A program made the translations under genes and the position numbers. 64,000 nucleotides of DNA from Ectobius pallidus (Eukaryota; Arthropoda; Insecta; Blattodea; Ectobiidae): the NCBI GenBank assembly GCA_964059195.1, contig CAXKWD010000009.1:149973890-150037889 (forward strand). The letters run 5' to 3'. The first letter of the stretch is position 1. The number at the start of each line of letters is the position of its first letter. Positions 33,645-45,800 of this stretch are shown here, piece by piece. Below the pieces are notes generated by a model, which saw only the letters and a list, made by a program, of their open reading frames with translations, did not search any database and was not told the DNA's origin.

Positions 33645-33716
33645 TTGGCTTCAATATATTCTTGTTTAATTCTTTAGACAATCAAGTGTACCCAGAATTA
33701 ATGTTAAATATCAGAC

Positions 33717-35139
33717 TCTTGAACAAACTACAACTAATTTCGGTATAAGTGCACGATTGATAAGCAAATCAAATTTTTTATGGATCTGAAAAACCACTCA
33801 AATTGTTCAGCAATTTCGACATAGTATATTGCGATACAAGTGCCGTAAGGCACGTTTACGGGTCGAGGAAACAGATTGAAAACCCTCGGCTGCGCCTCGG
33901 GTTTTTAAGTTTTCGAGACCCGTAAATGCCGTGTGTTGCATGCTATTTTTTGCACGACAGTTACTTATATCAATTTAATTATATTAATTGTGATATTACC
34001 TGAAAATATTATGTAAATACATTCTTGAAAATAGATGTTTATTTCAGAAAGTGATTCGCATGTGTTTGTTGTTATGGGAACCGAACATTTGTCCTGGGGG
34101 CCGTGTCCATAAAGGCTTGTATTATGAAGTGTATCGTACGTAATGAATTATGACGTGGTGCTTGAACCGTAAGTAATTTAACCTCATCGCAACGCCCTTA
34201 GCAACATGATTGTGTGGGAATGTCAACTTACGATCCATGTAAACAACTTTCGTAAATAACACTTACTAGCTAAGGAGTGCAAAAAAAATTTTTCACACTC
34301 CACACACCTTTGCATCTGTCATGAAAGCCTCAAAAAACAATAATTAAAGTCGTGATTTTCCCCATACAAAGTCTTAGTAATCTCTACCACGGCTAATTGA
34401 TGATTAAACCAAAATCTGACTTGAGAGAGCAATACCAACATGACAGCTAGTAACACACTGTAGTTACACAAATTAGAACGTAAACTTTTCTTTTGTATAA
34501 TTTTCGGTAGGGATGAAAAGTAGGAACTTTACAATAATCAGTAATGTTTAAAATAGTTAGGCCGAAGTGTATATGATATTAAATTGTTGCAGAATATACC
34601 GTTTTAAGGCTGCAGAAATTATAAATGTTAATATTAATGCGGGAGAAAAAGCTTTCACATGTGGTATATGTAAGAAAACTTTCACCGCACAATTACTTTC
34701 CTTTTGATTTGTCATTATGCTCATATGAGTGTCAACACATCCCCCTCTATTGAATGTTAATTTCCACATAAGTAAGGTAAAAGTAATACAACATTAATAT
34801 GGAAAAACCAGGAGTATGTCTACGGAAAAAAAGGAAATCCAACTCCACGAAACAAGTTTCAGAGATTTATTTGGAGGGTTGGCAAAGGCCGTATCAACTG
34901 GGTCGTTACAGAAGGCATCATGGCTGACAAAATGTATTTTACGGCAAAATCCATGCAGTTATTTCTCTTTATTTTCATTTATGAAGCATTTATAAAGCCA
35001 TGCTACATGTGAAAAAATTCTGTGAAAATTCCTGAACGATTTGAGTGGGTTTTCAGATCCATAAAAAATTTAGTTTGCATATAATCGTAAACTTAGCTAA
35101 AGTGCACTTATACCGAAATTTGATGTAGTTTGTTCAAGA
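33717..35139. mobile_element. unclassified TIR element
   Basis: Inverted ends start TCTTGAACAAACTACA and continue with TTTCGGTATAAGTGCAC and TTTTTTATGGATCTGAAAA (over 100 bp). No clear target duplication. A 43-codon plus-strand start (34799, MEKPGVCLRKKRK) is present but not recognised. A GC-rich local hairpin occurs around 33842-33935. Confidence 0.6.
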
Positions 35140-35769
35140 GTGCACTTATACCCAAATTTCATTGGTTTGCTTATGTGTGCAGACGATGACAGACAAGCAT
35201 GTGCAGTATTAAAACTTTCATTTTGTAGCAGGGTATCACAAATAATTTTATAGTAAATATGTGGATGGAAGATTCTTTTTTACAAGAGTGTACTGAATAA
35301 GACCAGCGTACTCAGATGGATTTCAATACTCCTTGCAAAGACAGACAAGCAGATCATACACACAGGTAAATGTACAAATGGTAGCGCAACTGTGCCAGAT
35401 CTTGTGGTGGTGAACAATAGTGCCTATTAATGAATGTAAGTAGGATTTCATTATCCACTGTGTTTCTCTATTTCAGCAAGCCAAATGAGACAAAACAATG
35501 GAGTTCTAGAATTGGCAAGGCTGTTCGTTGATACCTACAGTACATCATACCGTATATACTTACCGTGTAGTTAGATTAGTTTTAGACTCAACACTGCTGT
35601 TATATCAGTGAATTATTGTATGTAGGCTATTTAAGTTAAGTTAATGTAAATGTTAATTAGATCAAATTTGTACTAAATTTAAGTTTAATTCAGTGTTGCA
35701 TACTGAAACATGACAATGCCAGAAACTTGCAAAAGGACTATTGGCTGCAAATAAATATTATTATTATTA

Positions 35770-36100
35770 TTATACTCGAATATTACCTGCAAATTTCTTT
35801 CACAAATCACGTACAAAAAACTGAAAAACTGGGGTGTGGGTATTATTTGAATATGGGACCCCTCTCATCTGAATTTTGACATTTTATACCATATCAGCTC
35901 AATATAGCATGATTCTTTTAGTAGCATCACAGTACAGTATAACAGGTGCAGGTATTATTTGGGGGCGGGTAGTATTCCCCCACTCTACTACCCATGCATC
36001 GAACTCAAATCTTGCTTTACGACTGCTGAAAGGTTTCGCTGCGCAAACTGGCATGGCGGCGGAGGTGTTCATAAAAAATTTCCTTGATGACTTTAACATC
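35770..36100. repeat. repeat also found inverted at 43985-44140
   Basis: GGTGTGGGTATTATTTGAAT and CTCTCATCTGAATTTTGACA recur in inverse orientation 8 kb away. GGTATTATTTG also recurs inside at 35951. Probable MITE; boundaries not resolved. Confidence 0.5.
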
Positions 36101-36598
36101 TTTGTTCAAATTCCCGAATACAAACGCCTTCTTCAGCACAGTTAGTACCATTTGATTTTACCTGTACATCGTATTGTACAATAATTATTATTCCCATCCT
36201 TGTATAATTGTTATTTGCACGTGTCTTAACCATGTTGGAGGGTGGTAAACATTGCCGGTTTCATCCAGCATGTTCTCAGCTGATCGACTTTGCCGTTCTT
36301 TTTTCTCTGCAGTGGTCGTAAAGCGATCATGCATCACTTGTAAAGCGCTTTACAGGTTTGCTTTAAAAAGAAACGCACTGATATTTCAAAGCTTTTTTGC
36401 TTTAAATCTAATATTGAATATTCAAGAAATTGAGTTTTTTTGAAATATCGATAACTTTTCTACTTTATAACTTGGAAAGTATTAATCCTATGACAAAGAT
36501 GAAATAGGACCTATTCTTCACCACAGATCAACCTCAAGGACCTGTATCGTCCCTCTTGTGTTTTGTGCTTAGGCCTGGCACAGTTGTAGCTCGCAGCA

Positions 36599-36604
36599 TT
36601 TATT
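36599..36604 (-). terminator. TP53BP1: polyA signal of TP53BP1
   Basis: AATAAA on the minus strand, 16 bases past the stop codon. Confidence 0.6.
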
Positions 36605-36619
36605 CCCTTGTTACTCATG

Positions 36620-36813
36620 TCATTCGTCACACGAAAAGTTACGACAGCTATACTCAGCATGTCCATCGAAGGGGCATTGCCTTCCGTTGATGAGACACTG
36701 AATCACCCATGTGGTCGTGACTAGAGGCTTCTCCAGCTGGTGAACTTGCTTTGCGATCTCAATCGAGCATTGGTTCGATACCACCACATGCAGTGCATCC
36801 AACTCCTTTAGAC
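36620..36813 (-). CDS. TP53BP1: TP53BP1 last exon, BRCT 2
   Basis: LKELDALHVVVSNQCSIEIA then KPLVTTTWVIQCLINGRQCP and a short tail with stop. WVIQCL is identical to the vertebrate BRCT 2 core. Separated from the previous exon by a 7.5-kb intron full of transposons. Confidence 0.93.
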
Positions 36814-39800
36814 CTGAAATCATAGAAGCAGATTAGTTAGCATACACTAAGTACTGATAAATCCCCACCTAGCCAAGAACTGAACACAAACCCCCAGGGT
36901 GGAAGGCTGGCATACCACTGACCCACGCATGGTGGAGTCCTGTATTATAGTATCTATATTAATAAAAGGGAGTGTGTGTTTTCCTTCTGTCTGTCCGCGA
37001 TGCCCAGCGAAATTTACTCAACGCAGAGATCTGAAATTTTAAACATAGGTGGACTGAAGGGTCGGAAAATGCACCTTGAAGACGGAATTTTAAATTTTGT
37101 TTTCGTTCGTGAGTTATGAGTGAAAAACGGGCAAAAAAAGCATGTTTTTTGCGTTTTTGAAACATGAGTTTTCAGTTATACATTTCAATGTCAAATCAAT
37201 TACAGTTGGCTTTGGCTATTTTTGTCAAACCTTGGAAATAATATCATCGCGATCACTTGAATGTTGTAAGCCCTAAATATGGTCGAACATTGTTTTATTT
37301 GGACGAAACTCACTATACAGGGGTTTTCTGGGCCAAGGAACTCGAATCTGAGGTCGCTTTTACCGGGCGATGCTATCTAATCGTGGTATGTTGTCCACGT
37401 GATTTAGGTGTTAATAAATATAATGATTTAACCATTATGCTCTTAATTTTTAATTTTTGAAATAATTATCGCAGGCCATCGCTTAATTTTGTAAGTCCAT
37501 CCTGGACGATTCATTTGTTTAGAATATCAAGGCCCGAAGACATATGAAATTTTCGACCTAAACGGAAGAGGGATAATCAATATAAGCCTAAATACGGTCA
37601 AACATTGTTCGATTTGGACGAAACTCACTATACAGGGGTATTCTGGGCCAAGGAACTCAATTCTGAGGTCACTTATCAGGCGACGCTATCTAATCGTGGT
37701 ATGTAGACCACGTGATTTAGGTGTTAATAAATATAATGATTTAACTATTATGCTATTGATTTTTAATTTTTGAAATAATTATCGCGGGCAAAGCCGCAGG
37801 CACATGCTAGTCATTAATAATATTAAAAAATGCACTATCACTAAAACTTAACAAGAAAACAAAATTAGAATTTACAAAGAACAGGGCGTGATCAGCTGGT
37901 CACAAGGATCACCCATAAGGGCATCTTCACACTGGGTCACTCGTGACGGTCACCGCTAGTATTGCCAATAGTAGCTACATGATAAAACAATCTGTAATCG
38001 CTTTTGACATTCCAAATGGCACTTATAAAATCTTCAGTATTAATCAAATCTAAACACATGGCTGGATAACTAGTTTCGCTGAGCTTGATTATACAACTGA
38101 ATTATGTATATACAACTTGCATTGTTGGCAATCATAATAAGGGCCTGTACGACGACCTGCTGATATCATATTTATCTGCCAGATAGAGAACCTATCTGGA
38201 AGTTGGCCAAGAATTGCGTATTATGATCTCCAATCTGTCTGGCAAGACAACTTCCAGATAAGCTAGCAGGAGGATGGAGTGGCTGACAAACTTCCAACTG
38301 CTAGTTAGGGAATCTTGGTTGAAACAAGATGGCAGCATGGCAAAGCTTCCTGGCTACCTGAATTTTAGAACTGATGCCGGAAGATTTAATTTACACAAAA
38401 ATGTCATTTTATGCTCACATATGAATGAAATAGAACTGAACAAATCGATTAATGCACTTAAAAGATATGTTCTTGTGTAATTTAATTGTACAAATACGAA
38501 TCCGAGCTGCTGTACCTAGCGGACACCTACCGAACTACAACAAACACACCTCTTTGCTCAATGAGCTATGGACCATTTTACAAAATTTTACTGTGTTCTT
38601 CCCTATAGCAGTTCAGCGGTGGTATTACAAGACATCTTCTAGTTAAGCTATCTGAAAGTCACGTATCGGGAGGAATTGTCGGCAGGTGGTAATACAGGCC
38701 CTAAAAGTGACCGAGCTGTGACCGTCACAGTGTGAAAAAGCTCCAACACAAAAAGTAAGATTTACCTGAACTGAAGAATTGGGAAAAAAATCTTCATCCT
38801 TAAATACCAAGGGAAAGTAATGAATTGTTCCTTTTCGAACTCTTGATGAAGAATTCACCCTACAAAAGCCAGATGGCCAGGAGTTAGCCATTAGCTGAGG
38901 ATGTGGAAAAACAAGGTTTTCCTGAAACTAGTTTGAAATAGCTATAAATATATCAAGCATGGCTTTAGCGGACAAAGCGGATGAGTCTGCTAAAGTTTTT
39001 GCATACAGTGCATACTACAGTTTTTAGTAAAAGTAATTTTATACAAATGAGCTCAATTTTAAATTGAAGGGAAGTTCCATAAGGGCGTAAGGCACAAGAA
39101 CATAGTTTCGAGAAATCTTGATGTTTTTAAACAGTGTTACCACTCACAAGTAGGTGGCTTAAAGTTTAATTTTATAACATATATTTTTGAAGAACAGGCT
39201 AAATTAGTGTTCTGCAAATTTACAAGGGATTTTTTACAACTAGAGGTACCTAAACATGTTAAACAAAAAACTGAAGAATATTTACAGTAGGGTCATTCCA
39301 TATTAAATCAACAAATGGGCGTTGCCGCACCATTTTTGATTTTGATGAAATTTGGTAGGTGATTTGTACCAGTCTTCTGAGCCCCAAAACAAATATTGTT
39401 ATACCTCAAAAAAATTTTACTCCTGAGATATAGGCATTTGTTTGGGACATGAACAAGCAATAAATGCAATTTCAGACCTATTTTCAGAAAGCTGTAGAAT
39501 TTCTATTTGAATCAGTAGGATGATCAAATAGGGCTCATTGGAAAGCTTAAAGAATGGACTTTCATTTGTGCATACTAAATTAGATTTAAGTTAAGTCTAA
39601 ACAGACGTTTCTAGGGCTCTAATCTTCGTTCGTGAACTGTCGTTTTGCGTAACTTTAGACATTAAAAAAACAATGAAGGACTTGGAGTAACAGGCCAATT
39701 TTTTTCCCTGTTACACTTATGTATGAGGAGTATGTGTAGAAAAAAAACTGAGCTGTTACTGGTGGTCCTTCACCCTGAAAAATTTGCTTAAACTTCGAAA

Positions 39801-42800
39801 AAAATGTAAATCGGGCTTTTTCGCGGTCTCAAAAAGTAATGTGGGACAGGTGATAAAAATCTGAAAATGCCAAGATGAGAAGCCCTTATAGTGTACTTTA
39901 AAATAAAAACAAAATCATTTTGTGACCCGAAGGGATGGAGGAGCTACAAGCCTTTGAATATCAAGAAAACAACACTTGACCGCTACTGAAAATAGGCTAA
40001 GCAGATAGGATAATTACCAGAAAATTTAATTTAAATTTACATAAAATATAAAACATTTATTTACAAATGAGAATTTTCCTCAATCATACAAATTTATGAT
40101 TTTTTTGTAATTTTTCTAACAATTTTTCACATTTGACTTCTTTTTAAGCTACATTGATGGCAATTTCAAGTACTGAATTTAGAAACCATTCTTATCCTGG
40201 TTTATTAGGTGTAGGTACTGCATTAAACTCTACTCTTCTATACAGTATATTGAATTATATGTTAACTGTTATAATAGGATGAGTTCTGGACACGCACTGT
40301 TCATTGGAGTCTGGTTGCTGACCAAGTCATGTTTGAATATGCATAGCTTCATATGATCCAGCCCCTGTGTTCAATGCTGTCCACTATGCACTTACTGAGC
40401 TGACTCACAGCAAGTAGGTTGTGTTTGTGCTTCATTATCTTTTGATTAGTTTATTTATTTTTTAAATTATTACTATTGTTATTTTGTGCTGAATACATGC
40501 TATTGAAATTGTTACCAGTATATTACTATGATTGAGTGTTCTTGTACTGTTGGCATCTTCAGAGGAGAGGTATCTCATAAATTATCTTACTCTAGGTCTT
40601 CAGTACTCAATACTATTTCCGAGTTCACTGAAGAACAAAAAAACATTATATTCAATTAGAACTGGTTGCGATGATATAAAATGTTTCACAAGGCTGAATT
40701 TTTGGACAGATACTTCCAAATCTTGTGTATGGTCTTGCTCTGACCCCTTCAGTGTTCACTCAAAACCTATTAAAAATATCTCTCAGATAAATATCAATGA
40801 CACTTTCCATGTGCAGTCCTGAGCTGAAATTAATCACAGGGAAGGTATTGTGCACAAAATGTTTAAAAAATTAAAAATCCAAAACAAGGCACAGAGACCG
40901 GTACTGACAGTGAAGATGAATGCCCAGACATTTATGAACCTGAAACCATTCTTGTTGAAACAGTTAATGATGCTTGTTCAGTCCTTGGTATTTCTCCTGT
41001 TAAGGGGCAGAAGCTGTCAGTTGAAGCTAGACCCTCAGTGTTAACAAATGAGGTTAGTATATCAGGAAAGTTAAGTAAGTCTTTTGATTTGAACATTTCA
41101 ACTGATAATGAGGAATTTTCAATGAACATGCAGCCTGCCAGTTTAGCAAATGAGTACAAGCAACTAATTCACAAGCTTAAAGAAAAAAAATGAAAGTTGC
41201 TTCAACTACTAAAGAACATTGTAAGTTTAGCTCCTGGAGTAGTTGGGAGTATTAGTGTAGGTCAGAGTGAGTTTAATGTCAGCCAATACTTAGCCCGCCA
41301 GTCAAGAAATTTAGTGAAAAAGAACGGGATTTTGCAACAGAATAAGGAGAACAGGACTAGGAATAAACTTGATGAAGTTTCAGTCAAAACTGTACAAGAC
41401 TTCTACGAAAAAGATGAGTACAGCAGAATGATGCCAAGGAAAAGGGACTGTGTATCTGTTAGAGGACCTAATGGAGAAAAAGGTTAACATACAGAAAAGG
41501 TTAATTTGATGTGACCTTAAAGAGCTTTAGGCAGCTTTTAGTGTTCAATGCATTACCTACATCCAAAAAACCAGGATAAGAATGGTTTCTAAATACAATA
41601 GTTGAAAATACAGTAGGCCTACTTGAAATTGCCATCAATGTAGATTAAAAAGAAGTCAAATGTGAAAAATTGTTAGAAAAATTACAAAAAAATCATAAAT
41701 TTGTATGACTGAGGAAACTTCTCATTTGTAAATAAATGTTTTATATTTTATGTAAATTTAAATTAAATTTTGTGGTAATTATCCTATCTGCTTAGCCTAT
41801 TTTCAGTAGCGGCCAAGTGTTGTTTTCTTGATATTTCAAAGGATTGTAGCTCCTCTATCTCTTCGGGTCACAAAATGATTTTGTTTTTATTTTAAAGTAC
41901 ACTATAAGGGCTTCTCATCTTGGCATTTTCAGATTTTTATCACCTGTCCCACATTACTTTTTGAGACCGCGAAAAAGCCCGATTTACATTTTTTTCGAAG
42001 TTTAAGTAATTTTTTCAGGGTGAAGGACCACCAGTAACAGCTCAGTTTTTTTTCCTACACATACTCCTCATACATAAGTGTAACAGGGAAAAAAATTGGC
42101 CTGTTACTCCAAGTCCTTCATTGTTTTTTTAATGTCTAAAGTTACGCAAAACGACAGTTCACGAACGAAGATTAGAGCCCTAGAAACGTCTGTTTAGACT
42201 TACCGTCAGATTTATAAAGCTCTGCCAGGTATAGGGGCTTACCCACACCCAGCTGGCAGGCCCCTTGGACTTCCATATCGAGAAACCTCTGCCAGGGGAG
42301 GTTCCAGCAGGAGTTCGGATTCTGCAGTAAATGGCAACCGTGTAGATGCATCACAGTCGAGCTAAAATGGCTACTTCATAGTAACCAATATGATAGGGAG
42401 AAAGTCAGCATACATTTTCACCAGTTGTATTTTTTAAGAACATTTATGAGGAATACTAAACATTTTCTGAATAAAACCATCTAGTTTTACTATTATAAAA
42501 ATATTATCGTAATAGTTTTAAGCATAAGAACATTGTATTATTCTAAGTGGATGTTGGCAATATGTTAAGCTGGCCGCGCCTATCATCTCCACCTGCTACG
42601 CACGCCTTCGGCAGTAGCACAGGGGAGGGGCCAGCAGGAACTGGTATTCATTGTTTGTTTACCTTTAAAATCTGAATTGCAACTTAAATTTGCGATCCCT
42701 ATATTTGTGAAAAGGGTCCTCCATGTCGCTTACATATTGCTACGACAACATTCTTCTCGCTTGCTCGTCTATGATTTTCACATAGTTTGCAAACTCCAGC

Positions 42801-45800
42801 ATATCGTCAAAGTTGACGCGGGAAGTTCGTGCCACGTGGCTTGCAGACGGAAAGCGTGTTGGTGACAGTTCTGGGAGACCGCTAGGGGTTTGCCAGGTAG
42901 CAGACCTCTCTCGATCGCTGCCACCTAGCTAGGTAAGCATGCTTACTTGGGGGAGGACTATAGATTCGGCGGTTAACTTAAATCTAATTTAGTATGCACA
43001 AATGAAAGTCCATTCTTTAAGCTTTCCAATGAGCCCTATTTGATCATCCTACTGATTCAAATAGAAATTCTACGGCTTTCAGAAAATGGGTCTGAAATTA
43101 CATTTTTTGCTTGTTCGTGCTCCAAACAAATGCCTATATCTCAGGAGTAAAATTTTTTAGAGGTATAACAAGATTTGTTTTGGGGTTCAGAAGACTGGTA
43201 CAAATCACCTACCAAATTTCATCAAAATCAAAAATGGTGCGGCAAGAAATTTTCTTAAAATTTGTTGATTTAATATGGAATGACCCAGTAGAAAAATCTT
43301 TTTACTTTGTATCTTATTATTTGTTTTTACTTTATTTTAGTAAAAACCTTTATTATACAGTGCCAATTGGATATTTGCCAATGAATACCAGTATAGTCAT
43401 TAATACAATAGATGATAAGCAAAACAATCTATTTGAATGAAATTACACTTCAGAAATGCAAGTTCAGTTTTTATAAACAGTTGATAAACACACGTCATTA
43501 ACAGATAGGAAGTGTGCCTTACGCCTGTATGGAACTATCATGAAGTAGAATGAATGTGCAGTCTCACAGGTCTTTTCTTATAACTGAGCAAAGGTTTAAG
43601 GCACAAGTACAAATAGTTCATTGAGTACTTAAAGAAATATGAGAAGGCATAAATGCTAAAAACTCAAAATTAAAGATTTGTGCCTTACGCCCTTATGGAA
43701 CTAGGTCCTTCAATTGATTTTCAATGATACTGCAACAAGAAAATTCACGAATCTATATAAAATAAATTGACTTATTTTTCTCCATAAATATGAATAGAAT
43801 TTTAAAACATATTCTCACCGTCATACACAAGACAAATTGCCTCCTTGCTCTTAATTGAAATGGAATGTAATACAATTATTATTACATATAATGGAATGTA
43901 ATATTGTTTTGCCACCAGTCATGGCGGACCATGTGCATAAAAAAGCATTTTCTTTGTCTCATTTTCCTTTCATTATGGCTTTGCTACTGTTATACTATAC
44001 TGAGATGCTACTACAAAACATTGTGATATGCTAGAAAATGTAGAAATTCAGATGAGAGGAGACCATTATTCAAATAACACCCGCACCTCAGTATTTCACT
44101 CGCGATTTTTGAAAAAATATATGCAAGTAGTATTCAAGTATATACAGTATTATAAAATAGTTTTTCAAACATATTTTTGAAGTGAAACTACCTTCAATTT
44201 TGTGTACAGTATTTTTGTATTCAGGGAACCTCAAAACGTGTATTTTATGTTAAAAAAAAACTCAACTCCAGCTCTACAGCATGATCCTTACTTTTTTCTG
44301 GCGTCACATCGGTGACTTTGGCTCCAGCTGATTCCAGCACCTCCTTCCAGAATTTGAAGAATTTTTTTGATTCTCTGACTAATCCGACCTTCGTCCTGTT
44401 CAGTGGTCGCTTGGGAGACTCACTTTGGTTTATAAACTTTTCTTTTTCCAGAGACCAGCCCGCTGGCAAACTGAACGCCTGTATTGGAGCACACGAATTT
44501 TTCTGAAACACAACATGACATTATTGATCAAAACTAATTATTAACTTCTAGATTGAACATCTTTGTTGAAATAAATATTTTCATACGTAAGACTTGACGA
44601 TTTCTCGGCGATGATGGTTTTACGGGCTATAAGCCAAGTAAAAGGATATATTGCATCCAACTTTTCGGTCACTGACATCTGTTGGTATAAGCACCCCATA
44701 TGCAAAATTGTGCAATTTATTTTCATTAATTACAATGGACAATTTTTAAACACTTGTAGCTCTACTTACGTCACAATTTTCGGGCTGGTTTCGGGGAAGA
44801 CTCTCATCCCCATCCAAGTGTTTAAAAATTGTACATTGTAATTAATGAATCAATAGCTTTACTGTTTATACCACTTCTCCCGTTTTATATATTTATTACA
44901 CTTTATTTTATTTATCGTACTTCCCCTTCCCTTTATTTATCATTAGGGGGCGGATTTCTATGACCTAAAAAATAGGATATATGCATGCATTTATGACCTA
45001 AAAAACATTAAAATATGACAAATAAAATTTAAAATATGACTTTACCACTTAGGCCTACACTTTTGTATATTTTTTAAGTTTCATTATAATTCATTTTATT
45101 AAAATACAATGTTAATTATTTAAAATATCTGTAAATTCTCCAAAAGTATCAGTATAATGCAAAGATGACAAAATATGATAGGAAACTTCAAAATTTCTTT
45201 AATATGCACACAAATATGCCAAAAATATGACCTAAATATGCTACAGTAGTTGAAAGTTTCCTATATATGCAGTTATATGCACAATAAAAGCCGTTCCATT
45301 CTCACCAAGATGCTTGAAATTGGGTTTAAATTAGTTGGAAACCTGAAATAATGCAAAAGGGAAAAATATGACGCGTCATAGAAATCCGCCCCCTATTTAT
45401 CATACTTCCCCAAGGACTTCTATTTGCAGCAGGGGATATCACCGATCAGTGTGTTGCTGGCTTCCTGATAAAAGCCACCTGATAACGGTCTCTTGGAATC
45501 ATTCATCATCACTTTTATGGAAACATACAGCAATGAATGGTAAGCTGTGTTCTTTTTGCAATAAAGGTTTTCTCTGTCTTCTCATTCCAGATTAAAATAT
45601 ATTTACTCAATGTCAATAGACAATTTCTAAGCAAGCTAAAGAAATATTATCTATTTTATGGAACCCGAAGGTTCATTTCCGCGCTTGTATGAGTCCGCCA
45701 TTCAACCGTACTCTGCGCTAACTTTAACCATCCCTCGCAAACCTATTTCCCTTAATTCTATCCTAATATTGTCCCCCCCCCACCTACGTCTAGGTCTTCC

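Larger units (their letters stand above)
39290..43286. mobile_element. Sola-like DNA transposon with about 0.9-kb inverted repeats
   Basis: GGGTCATTCCATATTAAATC and its inverse form the tips of inverted arms 39290-40200 and 41568-43286; the right arm is interrupted by a MITE. A 4-bp duplication AGTA lies at 39286-39289 and 43287-43290. Four-base duplications, long TIRs and the remnant protein suggest Sola; this is an inference. Confidence 0.75.
39073..43702. mobile_element. outer TIR transposon hosting a Sola-like element
   Basis: Ends AGTTCCATAAGGGCGTAAGG and its inverse. The left inner part codes FNFITYIFEEQAKLVFCKFT then RDFLQLEVPKHVKQKTEEYL, cut off where the inner element enters. Unclassified transposase. 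Confidence 0.65.

Noticed and set aside
35876..36145. 89-codon open frame as a gene
   Set aside because: Overlaps a repeat found inverted at 44 kb and has no recognisable domain.
44245..44291. Extension of the TP53BP1 exon to a later GT (GTTTTT)
   Set aside because: It also keeps phase, but GTAAGG at 44291 is a far better donor and gives a length that fits the BRCT domain.
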